Assembly: GCF_003049685.1 (NCBI RefSeq)
Contig: NZ_PYSY02000002.1
Coordinates: 1,029,501-1,093,500, forward strand
Source: Brucella pituitosa
GTDB taxonomy: Bacteria; Pseudomonadota; Alphaproteobacteria; Rhizobiales; Rhizobiaceae
Direction: 5' to 3'
Length of the DNA stretch: 64,000 nucleotides
Shown here in pieces: positions 44,038 to 54,866 of the stretch (the first letter of the stretch is position 1; each line of letters opens with the position of its first letter). The notes below the pieces were generated by a model. It did not search any database. It saw only the letters and a program-made list of their open reading frames with translations, and had not been told where the DNA came from. Both the position numbers and the translations under genes were made by a program.

Positions 44038-44405
44038 TCGTCTCCTCGATTTTTTCACGAATACGGTTGGGCTATCAAAGCATTGAAGCCATTGCATTTC
44101 AAATACGGCGTTTTCATTAACGAATGGCGAAGTTCCGTCTTTTCCCCCATCACATTCGATGACCTTACCTTAATCTTACTTGATTCAAAAATTCCTTGAA
44201 ACTTTCTGCAATTTTTCCGCCAATCTTGCCATGGTAAACCAAATGCTAACCTGAAGCCTCTAATGTGAACCTGAAAAGGGTCGGCCCCAAATTCAACACT
44301 GGATAGTATTAACAACTTGATGCAATCTGATTGAAGCAGGCCCGGCATGACAGGCAACTCGCCGTTCGACACGGCAGAAACATGATTGCAGAAGGGAAAC
44401 ACAGA
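44038..44405. other. Divergent promoter region of galU and the transglycosylase gene
   Basis: About 368 bp between divergent genes. It is AT-richer than its neighbours around 44160-44330 and contains the AAGGGAA ribosome-binding site for the gene at 44406. I can identify no clear operator, RNA element or gene in it. Confidence 0.5.
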
Positions 44406-45644
44406 ATGCTGCGATTTCCATTCACTCTGGGACGAGGAATGCGCGCCAGGATTACAGCGACCGTTGCGGTGGCAATGCTCGTATCTGGCCTGACGACAGG
44501 CAGCGCTTTTGCTGATGCCAATTTCCGAAAATGGGTTTCCAGTTTCCGCACCACAGCTCTCCAGAATGGCGTATCACCATCGACATTCGACCGCGCCTTC
44601 AGAGGTGTCGATTCGCCCGATCCTGAAGTGCTGCGCAAGGCCCGCTTCCAGCCGGAGTTCAGCGAGCCTGTCTGGAACTATATCGACAATCGCGTGAATG
44701 AGCATTCCGTGGCTGTCGGTCAGAGCATGGCGAAAAAATTGGGGCCATGGCTCCAGCGCATCGAACAGCGCTTTTCTGTTGACCGCAATATCCTGCTGGC
44801 CATCTGGTCGATGGAAAGCAATTACGGTGAGATTCTCAAGCGTGACGATGTCATGATGGACACGATCCGTTCGCTTGCCACGCTGGCCTATGCTGATCAG
44901 CGCCGTGCCAAGTTTGGTCGCACACAGCTCATTGCCGCGATGAAAATTCTCCAGACCGGCGATATTGACCGCGGCCACCTGACCGGCTCCTGGGCAGGTG
45001 CGATGGGTCACACGCAGTTCATTCCGACAAGCTATCAGGCGTATGCCGTCGACATGGATGGCAACGGCAAGCGCGACATCTGGAACTCGGTTCCCGATGC
45101 GCTTGGTACTGCCGCAAATCTTCTGCACCGCAATGGCTGGCAGCCGGGCCGCACATGGGGCTACGAAGTTGTCCTTCCTGCCGGTCGCAAATTCCCATCT
45201 GGTTCGCTCTCGGCCGCCGAATGGCAACGACTTGGTGTCGTTCGTGCCAATGGCCGTCCTTTCCCGGATGCCAATGAGAAGGTTACACTGAAAGTTCTCG
45301 ACGGACGCCAGGGACCGGCTTTCCTGATGGCCAAGAACTTCTCAGTCATCAAGCGCTATAACAATGCCGATAAATATGCTCTTGCCGTCGGCCTGCTTGC
45401 GGATCGAATAGGTGGTTATCAGGGTCTGCGTCAGGACTGGAACCGCCCGTTCACCCCAATTACCATGAACGAGCGCGAAGAATTACAGACGCATCTCAAG
45501 GCGCTCGGCTATTACGATGGCAATATTGACGGCAAGATTGGTGCTACATCGCGCAAGGCAATTGAAGCCTTCCAGCAGCGCAATGGCCTGCAGCCTGACG
45601 GACATCCAAGCAAGGAAGTGTTGACAGTTCTTCGTCGCCGTTAA
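44406..45644 (+). CDS. Lytic murein transglycosylase (MltB-like) with peptidoglycan-binding domain
   Basis: 412 residues. A signal peptide ending SAFAD; an SLT_2 domain with the catalytic Glu in AIWSMESNYGE, then GAMGHTQFIPTSYQAYAVDMDGNGKRDIWNSVPDALGTAANLL, diagnostic of MltB; and a C-terminal peptidoglycan-binding module (LQTHLKALGYYDGNIDGKIGATSRKAIEAFQ). It cuts glycan strands to form 1,6-anhydro-muramic ends. There is no lipobox, so the enzyme is probably periplasmic and soluble. A terminator follows 20 nt after the stop. Confidence 0.92.
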   Translation: MLRFPFTLGRGMRARITATVAVAMLVSGLTTGSAFADANFRKWVSSFRTTALQNGVSPSTFDRAFRGVDSPDPEVLRKARFQPEFSEPVWNYIDNRVNEHSVAVGQSMAKKLGPWLQRIEQRFSVDRNILLAIWSMESNYGEILKRDDVMMDTIRSLATLAYADQRRAKFGRTQLIAAMKILQTGDIDRGHLTGSWAGAMGHTQFIPTSYQAYAVDMDGNGKRDIWNSVPDALGTAANLLHRNGWQPGRTWGYEVVLPAGRKFPSGSLSAAEWQRLGVVRANGRPFPDANEKVTLKVLDGRQGPAFLMAKNFSVIKRYNNADKYALAVGLLADRIGGYQGLRQDWNRPFTPITMNEREELQTHLKALGYYDGNIDGKIGATSRKAIEAFQQRNGLQPDGHPSKEVLTVLRRR

Positions 45645-45663
45645 GCGTTTTGCGATACAATCG

Positions 45664-45693
45664 GGAGCGCACATCAGATGTGCGCTCCTTTTT
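45664..45693 (+). terminator. Rho-independent terminator
   Basis: GGAGCGCACATC-A-GATGTGCGCTCC followed by TTTTTC, behind the transglycosylase gene. Confidence 0.85.
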
Positions 45694-45741
45694 CTTCTTG
45701 GCAAAGGGCGGTACAATCCTCAACGCAGGAAGGTGAAACCA

Positions 45742-46893
45742 ATGCAGGCAAGCCAGTTCAAAAACAAAGCAAGCGGCGTTCTGATGACGATGCTCGTTGC
45801 CTTTGCGATGATGCTGACTGCCATGTCTTCCGCATCGGCACAAGAACGCCCACGCACGCTTTTCGATCTTCTGTTCGGCTCAAAACAAGCGCAGCCACAA
45901 CGCCAATATGAACAGCCGAAACCCAAAAGAACACGCCCGGCCAAACCTAAGCGCACAGCAAAGCCTGTAAATGCCGCCGCCCGGTCAGCAAGCATTCCGG
46001 ACATAAAACCCGAAGTGAATTTCGTTGAAAAGAATCCCGACGCCAAAAAGGTTCTGGTCGTCGGCGATTTTATCGGCAACGGTCTGGCGGAAGGGCTCGA
46101 TATTGCCTTTGCACCCAGTGCCGGCATACAGATCGTGAGCCGCATCAATGGCTCATCCGGCTTTGTGCGCGATGACCATTTCGACTGGCCCGCCAGCATT
46201 GGCAAGATTCTCGAAGAGGAAAAGCCTGCAGCCGTGGTCGTGATGATTGGCTCAAACGACCGGCAGGCGATCACCGCAAAAGGGCAGAGTTTGGCCGCCC
46301 GCTCCCCAGAATGGACAGCGGAATATCAAAGCCGCGTTTCCAAATTCATGAAGGAAATCACGGATAAAAACTATCCACTGATCTGGGTTGGACAGCCGCC
46401 ATTTCGTCCTCGTGGCATGTCGCAGGATATGCTGGCACTCAATGAAATCTACCGCTCAACATCTGAAAAAGCTGGCGCAAAATTTGTTGATGTATGGGAT
46501 GGTTTTGTGGATGAAGAAGGCAATTTCAGCCAGACCGGCTTTGATATCAACGGCCAGACAGCGCGTCTGCGCGGCAATGACGGGATAAACACCACATCCG
46601 CAGGCAAACGCAAACTCGCTTTCTATGCTGAAAAGCCTTTGAAAGCGCTCTTCGGCGATGTTCGGGACAATGAGCAACTGTTGCCAACCGCTGGAAAACA
46701 AGACCCTTTAAAACCCGTGGATCGGATTGCTCCGGTGAGTCTGCGCGACATCGACCGCGACGATAGTGGGGTTTTGCTGGGGGGAGCACTGGCTTCTCGC
46801 AAGAAAGATGACAAAAAACCGTCCAACGAGCAAAAACCGACCCATGGTCGTGCCGATGATTTCTCGTGGCCGCCGAAAAACGTAAATCCCTGA
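45742..46893 (+). CDS. DUF459 / SGNH-fold protein lacking catalytic Ser and His
   Basis: 383 residues. A signal peptide (hydrophobic ~14-30, cut near SASAQ) and a basic Gln/Pro/Lys linker precede an SGNH-like domain (~95-310). Block I reads VLVVGDFIGNGLAEGL where active enzymes have GDS, block III VVMIGSNDRQ is kept, and block V reads DGINTTSAGK where an Asp-x-x-His is expected. Both the nucleophile Ser and the general-base His appear to be replaced, by Phe and Asn. It may bind, rather than cleave, a glycan or acyl group in the periplasm. ATG 45742 is preferred over an in-frame GTG at 45733 because of AGGAAGG spacing. Confidence 0.75.
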   Translation: MQASQFKNKASGVLMTMLVAFAMMLTAMSSASAQERPRTLFDLLFGSKQAQPQRQYEQPKPKRTRPAKPKRTAKPVNAAARSASIPDIKPEVNFVEKNPDAKKVLVVGDFIGNGLAEGLDIAFAPSAGIQIVSRINGSSGFVRDDHFDWPASIGKILEEEKPAAVVVMIGSNDRQAITAKGQSLAARSPEWTAEYQSRVSKFMKEITDKNYPLIWVGQPPFRPRGMSQDMLALNEIYRSTSEKAGAKFVDVWDGFVDEEGNFSQTGFDINGQTARLRGNDGINTTSAGKRKLAFYAEKPLKALFGDVRDNEQLLPTAGKQDPLKPVDRIAPVSLRDIDRDDSGVLLGGALASRKKDDKKPSNEQKPTHGRADDFSWPPKNVNP

Positions 46894-47079
46894 ATAATAA
46901 GATTAATAGCAATGAAGCAGCCCGCAATAGCCCGATAATACCGGGAAATATGCAGCATTTATCAGCCTAAATGCTATATTTCTCGTGGTTCACATTTCAG
47001 GTTTCCTCGTTTATCAGAAAGTCGCGCGGCCCGACCGGGTCTTCAGCGCGCATCGCTGCATTGCATAAGAGGCATCTGA

Positions 47080-48483
47080 ATGAATATTGCATCGAAGCCT
47101 CCCGTTGATAACAACCGGGAGGAGGAAACCCATCTTGCACGCAATCTGTCCAATCGACATCTCCAGCTGATCGCCATTGGTGGTGCTATCGGCACCGGCC
47201 TTTTCATGGGCTCCGGCAAGACCATCTCACTGGCCGGACCATCCATTCTGCTGGTTTATGCGATCATCGGTTTCATGCTGTTCTTCGTGATGCGTGCGCT
47301 GGGCGAAATCCTTCTGTCCAATCTGGAATATCGATCTTTTGCCGATTTCGCAGGTGATTATCTTGGCCCTTGGGCGCAATTTTTTACCGGCTGGACCTAC
47401 TGGTTGTGCTGGATTGTCACCGGCATCGCCGATGTGGTGGCCGTTTCGGGCTATGTATCCTTCTGGTACCCGGAATTGGCTCTGTGGATTCCGGCGCTGG
47501 GTCTGATCGGAGTGTTATTGCTGCTCAACCTGCCAAATGTCCGCAATTTCGGTGAAATTGAATTCTGGTTTGCGCTCATCAAGATCATCGCCATTGTTGC
47601 CCTGATCATTGCGGGTGTTTACATGCTTTCAACGAGCTTCATGCTGCCAAATGGCACGAGGGCATCGGTTGAACATCTGTGGGCACATGGCGGTTTCTTC
47701 CCCAACGGGTTCTTCGGCTTTGTCGCTGGTTTCCAGATCGCAGTTTTTGCATTTGTCGGTATCGAGCTGGTCGGCACAGCTGCCGCTGAAACCGAAAATC
47801 CGATGCGCAATCTACCAAAGGCGATCAACTCTATCCCGATCCGCGTCGTACTTTTCTATGTTGGTGCGCTGTTCGTGATCATCACGGTTATTCCGTGGGA
47901 TCAGGTCGATCCAAACTCCAGCCCGTTTGTGGCCATGTTCTCGCTGGCGGGTCTTGGCATTGCCGCTCATGTCGTGAATTTCGTGGTGCTGACTTCGGCA
48001 ACATCGAGCGCCAATTCCGGCATCTACTCGACCTCGCGCATGATCTATGGTCTGGCAACATCACGCCTCGCACCGCAGACACTCGGCAAGCTTAACAGCC
48101 GCAAGGTGCCGGTGAATGCGCTGTTCTTCTCCTGCATCTTCCTGCTTGCAGGCGTTGTGCTGCTTTATGCAGGCCAGAGCATCATTGAAGCCTTTACCAT
48201 CGTCACGACGATTTCAGCGCTTCTTTTCATCTTCATCTGGTCGATCATTCTTGCGTCTTATCTTCAGTATCGCCGCAAGCGTCCTGATCTGCATGAAAAG
48301 TCGACCTTCAAGCTACCAGGCGGACGCGCTTCCGTTGTCATGGTCTTTGCCTTCTTCGCCTTCATTCTCTGGGCGCTGGCACAAGAACCTGATACCGCTG
48401 TCGCTCTAAAAGTAACGCCAGTATGGTTCGTGCTCTTGGGCATTATCTATCTGGCAATCCGCAAGAATCGTCAGCAGAGCTAA
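47080..48483 (+). CDS. Amino acid permease, D-Ala/D-Ser/Gly type (CycA-like)
   Basis: 467 residues with twelve membrane helices. The APC-family start NRHLQLIAIGGAIGTGLFMGSGKTISLAGPS, EIEFWFALIKI and ELVGTAAAETENPMRNLPKAINSIPIR are the motifs of proton-coupled amino acid transporters; ATSSANSGIYSTSRMIYGLA is especially close to CycA. It takes up D-alanine, D-serine, glycine or relatives. No D-amino acid enzyme is adjacent. Confidence 0.88.
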   Translation: MNIASKPPVDNNREEETHLARNLSNRHLQLIAIGGAIGTGLFMGSGKTISLAGPSILLVYAIIGFMLFFVMRALGEILLSNLEYRSFADFAGDYLGPWAQFFTGWTYWLCWIVTGIADVVAVSGYVSFWYPELALWIPALGLIGVLLLLNLPNVRNFGEIEFWFALIKIIAIVALIIAGVYMLSTSFMLPNGTRASVEHLWAHGGFFPNGFFGFVAGFQIAVFAFVGIELVGTAAAETENPMRNLPKAINSIPIRVVLFYVGALFVIITVIPWDQVDPNSSPFVAMFSLAGLGIAAHVVNFVVLTSATSSANSGIYSTSRMIYGLATSRLAPQTLGKLNSRKVPVNALFFSCIFLLAGVVLLYAGQSIIEAFTIVTTISALLFIFIWSIILASYLQYRRKRPDLHEKSTFKLPGGRASVVMVFAFFAFILWALAQEPDTAVALKVTPVWFVLLGIIYLAIRKNRQQS

Positions 48484-48487
48484 CACG

Positions 48488-48530
48488 CATTCCGAAAAGT
48501 GGACACCGGTTTTCGGACCAAGATGCGCGT
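48488..48530. repeat. Dispersed Rhizobiales palindrome
   Basis: ATTCCGAAAAGTGGACACCGGTTTTCGGACCAAGATGCGCG: contains the reverse complement of the core at 3423-3469. Located between the permease stop and the gltD terminator. Confidence 0.6.
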
Positions 48531-48543
48531 ACAAAAAAATAAC

Positions 48544-48573
48544 AAAAAAGCCCGGCTTAGAGCCGGGCTTTTT
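48544..48573. terminator. Bidirectional terminator
   Basis: AAAAAAGCCCGGCT-TAG-AGCCGGGCTTTTT lies between the convergent permease and gltD genes, with an A-run and a T-run. Confidence 0.9.
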
Positions 48574-48591
48574 ATTGAAATGCAGTTCGAA

Positions 48592-50046
48592 TTAACGGGG
48601 AAGAACAGACGATCCCATCAGATCCGCATCAATTGCGTGGGCTGCCTGACGGCCTTCACGAATTGCCCAGACAACCAGCGACTGACCGCGGCGCACGTCG
48701 CCTGCTGCATAGAGCTTGTCGACATTGGTGCGATAGTCTTGCTCATTGGCTTTCACCGAAGTTCCGCCGCGGCGATCCGTTGCGATCTCCAGCTTCTCGC
48801 CAAGTTCTTTCACCACGCTGTTTTCAGCCGGACCGAAGAAACCGATTGCGATGAACGCAAGATCAGCCTTGATGTAGAATTCAGAGCCAGCAATCGGCTT
48901 GCGCTTCTCGTCAACCTGACAGCACTTCACATGGGTAAGCTTGCCGTCTTCGCCGATGAATTCAAGCGTAGCGACCTGAAACTCGCGGTTTGCGCCTTCA
49001 GCCTGACTGGAAGACGTACGCATCTTGGTTGCCCAATATGGCCAGACGCTGAGCTTGTCTTCTCTTTCAGGCGGCTGCGGACGAATATCGAGCTGCGTGA
49101 CATTGACCGCGCCCTGACGGAAAGCCGTACCAACGCAGTCAGATGCCGTATCACCACCGCCGACAACGACGATGTGCTTGCCACCGGCAAGGATCGGCGC
49201 TTCGTGCCATGCGACTGATTCAATGTTTTCGCGCCCAACACGACGGTTCTGCTGGACGAGATAAGGCATGGCATCATGCACGCCTTCAAGGTCCGCACCC
49301 GGAATACCCGCTGGGCGCGGCTTTTCCGAACCGCCCGAATAAAGCACGGCGTCATAGGTATCGAGCAGACCGCGCAGCGGCTTGTCCACGCCGATATTGA
49401 CGCCACACAGGAAACGAACGCCCTCGCCTTCCATCTGCGTGACGCGACGGTCGATCAGGTGCTTTTCCATCTTGAAGTCAGGAATGCCATAACGCAGCAG
49501 ACCGCCCGGACGGCTTTCGCGTTCATAGACATCGACCATGTGACCAGCGCGTGCGAGCTGCTGTGCAGCAGCAAGACCCGCCGGGCCAGAACCGATGATC
49601 GCGACCGACTTGCCCGTCTTCTGCGCTGCTGGCTGCGGCACGATATGACCAAGCTCATAGGCCTTATCGCCCAGTGCCTGTTCAACGGTCTTGATCGCAA
49701 CAGGTGTGTCTTCAAGGTTCAGCGTGCAGGCTTCTTCGCAAGGCGCCGGACAAACACGACCGGTGAATTCCGGGAAGTTATTTGTCAGATGCAGATTGCG
49801 GATCGCCTGATCCCAGTTGTTGTTATAGACGAGATCATTCCAGTCCGGGATCTGATTGTGCACAGGGCAGCCCGTTGGGCCATGGCAGAACGGAATGCCG
49901 CAATCCATGCAGCGCGCCGCCTGCTTTTGCACTTCACCATCCGTCATGGGAAGCGTGAATTCACGGAAGTGACGAATGCGATCCGATGCTGGCTGGTACT
50001 TTGCTACCTGCCGGTCGATCTCAAGAAAACCAGTAACCTTACCCAT
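48592..50046 (-). CDS. gltD: Glutamate synthase small (beta) subunit
   Basis: 484 residues. Supplies NADPH electrons to GltB. The N-terminus carries two 4Fe-4S cysteine sets (AARCMDCGIPFCHGPTGCPV and GRVCPAPCEEACTL); FAD binds at IGSGPAGLAAAQQLARAG, NADPH at VVVGGGDTASDCVGTAFRQG; the end has GDVRRGQSLVVWAIREGRQAA. ATG 50046 (MGKVTGFLEI) follows GAGGAG, so the longer frame to 50091 is rejected. It lies 68 bp downstream of gltB in the same operon. Confidence 0.96.
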   Translation of the reverse strand: MGKVTGFLEIDRQVAKYQPASDRIRHFREFTLPMTDGEVQKQAARCMDCGIPFCHGPTGCPVHNQIPDWNDLVYNNNWDQAIRNLHLTNNFPEFTGRVCPAPCEEACTLNLEDTPVAIKTVEQALGDKAYELGHIVPQPAAQKTGKSVAIIGSGPAGLAAAQQLARAGHMVDVYERESRPGGLLRYGIPDFKMEKHLIDRRVTQMEGEGVRFLCGVNIGVDKPLRGLLDTYDAVLYSGGSEKPRPAGIPGADLEGVHDAMPYLVQQNRRVGRENIESVAWHEAPILAGGKHIVVVGGGDTASDCVGTAFRQGAVNVTQLDIRPQPPEREDKLSVWPYWATKMRTSSSQAEGANREFQVATLEFIGEDGKLTHVKCCQVDEKRKPIAGSEFYIKADLAFIAIGFFGPAENSVVKELGEKLEIATDRRGGTSVKANEQDYRTNVDKLYAAGDVRRGQSLVVWAIREGRQAAHAIDADLMGSSVLPR

Positions 50047-50114
50047 TATTCTATGCTCCTCTCGCGTCACCGTGCGCCATTTCAGGCGCACAAGTTCCGC
50101 GTTTCGATATAAGT

Positions 50115-53100
50115 TTACTCAGCTGCGACACCGATCTGCATGCGCTCCATCTCTTCCAGAGCGCGGCGATATTCAACCGGCATGACCTTCACGAATTTCG
50201 GGCGATAGCTCTCCCAGTTATCGAGAATGTCCTTGGCGCGCGTGGAGCCCGTGTAATGCAGATGGTTGGCAATCAGCTGCACCAGACGTTCTTCGTCGTG
50301 GCGCGTCATGTTTGCCGAGACATCCACACGGCCCTTGTGCATCAGGTCACCGCCGTGATGGTGCAGTTTTTCGAGGATATCATCCTCTTCCGGCACCGGT
50401 TCCAGCTCGACCATCGCCATATTGCAGCGCTGTGCGAAGTCACCGACTTCATCAAGCACATAGGCGACGCCGCCCGACATGCCGGCTGCAAAGTTACGGC
50501 CAGTCTGGCCGATAACCACGACGACACCGCCAGTCATATATTCGCAGCCGTGGTCGCCCACGCCTTCGACAACCGTAACCGCACCGGAGTTACGCACTGC
50601 GAAACGCTCGCCTGCCACACCGCGGAAATAGCACTCGCCTTCAAGCGCACCATAAAGCACGGTATTGCCCGCGATGATCGAGTCTTCAGCCACAATACGC
50701 GTATCTTCTGGCGGACGTATGACAATGCGGCCACCCGAAAGACCCTTGCCGATATAGTCGTTACCGTCGCCGATCAGTTCAAACGAGATACCGCGCGCAA
50801 GGAACGCACCAAACGACTGGCCAGCCGTACCGCGCAGGGTAACGGCAATGGTGTCTTCCGGCAGCCCCTTGTGGCGGAAACGCTTGGCCACTTCGCCCGA
50901 AAGCATCGCACCTGCAGAACGATCAACGTTCTTGATGTCGACATCGATCTTGACCGGCGTCTTGTTTTCCAGCGCAGGCATGGCCTGAGCAATCAGCGTG
51001 CGATCAAGAACATCTTCAATCGGATGATGCTGACGTTCAGTCCAGTAGATTTCATGCTTCTCGGCTTCCGGCTTGTAGAAGATACGGCTGAAGTCGAGAC
51101 CCTTGGCCTTCCAGTGATCGATCATGGTCTGCTTTTCGAGCAGTTCCGTTTCGCCGATGATCTGCTCAAGCTTGGTGAAGCCCATGAGCGCCAGCAATGC
51201 GCGCACTTCTTCTGCCAGATAGAAGAAGAAGTTGATCACATGCTCAGGCGTGCCCTTGAAGCGCTTGCGCAGAACAGGGTCCTGCGTGGCAACGCCCACA
51301 GGGCAGGTGTTGAGATGGCACTTGCGCATCATGATGCAGCCAGCAGCAATCAGCGGAGCCGTCGAGAAACCGAACTCGTCGGCACCGAGCAGTGCACCGA
51401 TAATCACGTCACGGCCGGTACGAAGGCCGCCATCGACCTGAAGCGCGATACGCGAACGAAGACCGTTCAGCACCAGCGTCTGGTGGGTTTCGGCAAGGCC
51501 GATTTCCCATGGTGAACCAGCGTGCTTGAGCGAGGTCAGCGGAGACGCACCCGTACCGCCATCATAGCCGGACACTGTGATGTGGTCAGCGCGCGCTTTC
51601 GCAACACCGGCCGCAACCGTACCAACGCCCACTTCCGACACCAGCTTGACCGAAATATCGGCAGCCGGATTGACGTTCTTCAGATCGTAGATCAGCTGTG
51701 CCAGATCTTCGATCGAGTAGATGTCATGGTGCGGCGGAGGCGAAATGAGGCCAACGCCCGGCGTCGAGTGACGTGTCTTGGCGATGGTCGCATCGACCTT
51801 ATGGCCCGGCAGCTGACCGCCTTCACCCGGCTTTGCACCTTGCGCAACCTTGATCTGGATGAGATCGGAGTTGACCAGATATTCCGTCGTCACACCGAAG
51901 CGGCCCGATGCCACCTGCTTGATCGCAGAGCGTTCTGGGTTTGGCGTACCATCCGGCAGCGGATAGAAACGATCCGGCTCTTCACCGCCCTCACCCGTGT
52001 TTGACTTGCCGCCAATGGCGTTCATCGCACGCGCAAGCGTGGTGTGAGCTTCACGCGAGATCGAGCCGAACGACATGGCACCTGTCGAGAAGCGCTTGAC
52101 GATATCGACAGCCGATTCAACCTCTTCGATTGCAACCGGCTTGCGACCGCTGGTTTCCGCAAAGCGAATATCGAACAGGCCACGAATGGTCTTTGCCTGC
52201 GCCGACTTGGAGTCGAGCATGGAAGTATATTCGGTGAACGTTTCCGGGTTTGATGTGCGAACGGCATGCTGCAGCTTTGCAACCGCATCGGGCGACCAGA
52301 GATGCGCTTCGCCACGCATACGGTAGGCATATTCGCCACCGACTTCGAGTGCGGTCAGCAGAACCGGATCGTTGCCGAATGCATCGGTATGACGACGCAC
52401 GGTTTCTTCCGCAATTTCTTCCAGACCAACGCCTTCGATGCTGGTTGCTGTGCCGAAGAAGAACTGATCGACAAAGCGGGTCTGCAAGCCGACGGCATCA
52501 AAAATCTGCGCGCCGCAATAGGACTGGTAGGTCGAGATGCCCATCTTGGACATGACCTTGAGAATGCCCTTGCCGATCGACTTGATGTAGCGCTTGACCA
52601 CTTCATATTCGTCAACTTCCGGCGGAAATTCGCGGCGGCGATGCATGTCGAGAAGCGTGTCGAAGGCAAGATATGGGTTGATTGCTTCCGCACCATAGCC
52701 TGCAAGGCACGCGAAATGATGCACTTCGCGCGGCTCACCCGATTCAACAACCAGACCGACCGACGTGCGCAGACCCTTGCGGATCAGGTGATGGTGGACA
52801 GCAGCCGTTGCCAGCAGAGCCGGGATCGGAATGCGGTCCGGACCAACCTGACGATCCGACAGGATGACGATGTTGTAGCCGCCATGAACAGCTGCTTCCG
52901 CACGGTCGCACAGGCGTTCAATCGCTCCATGCATACCGGCAGCGCCTTCACCCGTATTATAGGTGATGTCGAGCGTCTTGGTGTCGAAGCGATCTTCCGT
53001 ATGACCGATGGAGCGGATCTTTTCGAGATCACCATTGGTCAGGATCGGCTGGCGTACTTCCAGACGCTTGCGGCGCGAGGTGCCAACCAGATCGAAGATG

Positions 53101-54866
53101 TTCGGGCGCGGACCGATGAACGAGACAAGGCTCATCACCAGCTCTTCGCGGATCGGATCAATCGGTGGGTTCGTGACCTGTGCGAAGTTCTGCTTGAAAT
53201 AGGTGTAAAGCAGCTTCGACTTGTCGGACATGGCCGAAATCGGCGTATCCGTGCCCATCGAACCGATGGCTTCCTGACCGGTGGTGGCCATTGGCGACAT
53301 CAGAAGCTTGGTGTCTTCCTGGCTGTAACCGAATGACTGCTGACGGTCGAGGAGGCTTACATCCTTGCGTAGCGCGCGAGGTTCAACCGGGTTCAGGTCT
53401 TCCAGAATGAGCTGCGTGTTGGCAAGCCACTGCTTGTAAGGATGCTTCTGTGCGATCTGTGACTTGATTTCCTCGTCCGAGACGATGCGGCCTTCTTCCA
53501 TATCGATCAGCAGCATACGGCCCGGCTGAAGACGCCACTTCTTGACGACCTTCTTTTCCTCGACCGGCAATACACCTGCTTCGGAAGCCAGAATGACGAA
53601 ATCATCATCCGTCACAAGATAGCGGGCGGGACGCAGACCATTACGATCAAGCGTCGCACCAATCTGGCGACCGTCGGTGAAAGCAACTGCGGCAGGACCG
53701 TCCCATGGCTCCATGAGCGCTGCATGATATTCGTAGAACGCGCGGCGTTCGTCCGACATCAGCTTGTTGCCCGACCATGCTTCCGGGATCAGCATCATCA
53801 TTGCATGCGCAAGGCTATAGCCGCCCTGATGCAGGAATTCGAGTGCGTTATCGAAGCAGGCGGTATCCGACTGGCCTTCGTAGGAAATCGGCCAGAGCTT
53901 GGAAATGTCGTTGCCGAACAGCTCCGAATCCACCGATGCCTGACGGGCAGCCATCCAATTGACGTTGCCACGCAGCGTGTTGATTTCGCCGTTATGCGCA
54001 ACCATGCGGTATGGATGCGCCAGACGCCATGAAGGGAACGTGTTGGTCGAAAAGCGCTGGTGAACGAGCGCCACAGCACTTTCAAAGCGTGGGTCTTTCA
54101 GGTCGTTGTAATAAGCGCCGACCTGATAGGCCAGAAACATGCCCTTATAAACAACGGTGCGTGCCGACATAGAGACGATATAGAAGCCCTTATCGTCGCC
54201 GTCGTTTTCCTGATAGATGCGATTGGAAATAACCTTGCGCAGCACAAACAGGCGGCGTTCAAAATCATCGTCCGTTTCAATGGTCGCGCTACGGCCGATG
54301 AAAACCTGCATATGAAATGGTTCGGTCGCGGCAATATCCGGCGCCTTTGACAGCGAAGAGTTATCGACCGGCACCTGACGGAAACCGATGAAAGTCTGGC
54401 CTTCAGCGGCGATGACTTCCTTGATGATCTCTTCGATATGTGCGCGCAGTTCAGCATCGCGCGGCATGAAGAGGTAACCTACGGCATAGTGGCCCGGCTG
54501 TGGCAGGTCGATGCCCTGACGCGCCATTTCTTCGCGAAAGAAGCGATCTGGAATCTGCACAAGCATGCCCGCACCGTCGCCCATCAAAGGGTCGGCGCCA
54601 ACCGCACCGCGATGGGTGAGGTTTTCAAGCATCTTAAGACCGTTCTCTACGATCTGATGGGACTTCTGGCCCTTCATATGTGCGATAAAGCCAACGCCGC
54701 AGGCGTCACGCTCGTTACGCGGATCATAGAGGCCTTGGGCGGGGGGAGTGCCCGCCGAAGTTCGCGTTTTTCGGGTTGCTGTGGTGGAATTGGTCGCAGC
54801 TTTGACCGATCCGTTCTGACCGTTGTGTAAATCCACATGCGATACAGATGGCGTCAAATGCGGCAT
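50115..54866 (-). CDS. gltB: Glutamate synthase large (alpha) subunit
   Basis: 1583 residues. It makes two glutamates from glutamine and 2-oxoglutarate. A ~55-residue Ser/Thr-rich prosegment precedes the glutaminase Cys56 in DACGVGF, which becomes the N-terminus after cleavage. Central and FMN domains follow ([42 protein letters not shown]), then the 3Fe-4S cysteines in [19 protein letters not shown] and the GXGXG helix (GMSGGVAYV). GGAGGG lies 7 nt before ATG 54866; ATG 54872 is too near. A GCGCGC-AACCCT-GCGCGC hairpin sits just upstream. Confidence 0.97.
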   Translation of the reverse strand: MPHLTPSVSHVDLHNGQNGSVKAATNSTTATRKTRTSAGTPPAQGLYDPRNERDACGVGFIAHMKGQKSHQIVENGLKMLENLTHRGAVGADPLMGDGAGMLVQIPDRFFREEMARQGIDLPQPGHYAVGYLFMPRDAELRAHIEEIIKEVIAAEGQTFIGFRQVPVDNSSLSKAPDIAATEPFHMQVFIGRSATIETDDDFERRLFVLRKVISNRIYQENDGDDKGFYIVSMSARTVVYKGMFLAYQVGAYYNDLKDPRFESAVALVHQRFSTNTFPSWRLAHPYRMVAHNGEINTLRGNVNWMAARQASVDSELFGNDISKLWPISYEGQSDTACFDNALEFLHQGGYSLAHAMMMLIPEAWSGNKLMSDERRAFYEYHAALMEPWDGPAAVAFTDGRQIGATLDRNGLRPARYLVTDDDFVILASEAGVLPVEEKKVVKKWRLQPGRMLLIDMEEGRIVSDEEIKSQIAQKHPYKQWLANTQLILEDLNPVEPRALRKDVSLLDRQQSFGYSQEDTKLLMSPMATTGQEAIGSMGTDTPISAMSDKSKLLYTYFKQNFAQVTNPPIDPIREELVMSLVSFIGPRPNIFDLVGTSRRKRLEVRQPILTNGDLEKIRSIGHTEDRFDTKTLDITYNTGEGAAGMHGAIERLCDRAEAAVHGGYNIVILSDRQVGPDRIPIPALLATAAVHHHLIRKGLRTSVGLVVESGEPREVHHFACLAGYGAEAINPYLAFDTLLDMHRRREFPPEVDEYEVVKRYIKSIGKGILKVMSKMGISTYQSYCGAQIFDAVGLQTRFVDQFFFGTATSIEGVGLEEIAEETVRRHTDAFGNDPVLLTALEVGGEYAYRMRGEAHLWSPDAVAKLQHAVRTSNPETFTEYTSMLDSKSAQAKTIRGLFDIRFAETSGRKPVAIEEVESAVDIVKRFSTGAMSFGSISREAHTTLARAMNAIGGKSNTGEGGEEPDRFYPLPDGTPNPERSAIKQVASGRFGVTTEYLVNSDLIQIKVAQGAKPGEGGQLPGHKVDATIAKTRHSTPGVGLISPPPHHDIYSIEDLAQLIYDLKNVNPAADISVKLVSEVGVGTVAAGVAKARADHITVSGYDGGTGASPLTSLKHAGSPWEIGLAETHQTLVLNGLRSRIALQVDGGLRTGRDVIIGALLGADEFGFSTAPLIAAGCIMMRKCHLNTCPVGVATQDPVLRKRFKGTPEHVINFFFYLAEEVRALLALMGFTKLEQIIGETELLEKQTMIDHWKAKGLDFSRIFYKPEAEKHEIYWTERQHHPIEDVLDRTLIAQAMPALENKTPVKIDVDIKNVDRSAGAMLSGEVAKRFRHKGLPEDTIAVTLRGTAGQSFGAFLARGISFELIGDGNDYIGKGLSGGRIVIRPPEDTRIVAEDSIIAGNTVLYGALEGECYFRGVAGERFAVRNSGAVTVVEGVGDHGCEYMTGGVVVVIGQTGRNFAAGMSGGVAYVLDEVGDFAQRCNMAMVELEPVPEEDDILEKLHHHGGDLMHKGRVDVSANMTRHDEERLVQLIANHLHYTGSTRAKDILDNWESYRPKFVKVMPVEYRRALEEMERMQIGVAAE

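Noticed and set aside
50256-51515. 419-codon plus-strand open frame opposite gltB, and a similar one at 52266-53336
   Set aside because: Antisense shadows of gltB; composition is not protein-like and the gltB motifs are complete on the other strand.
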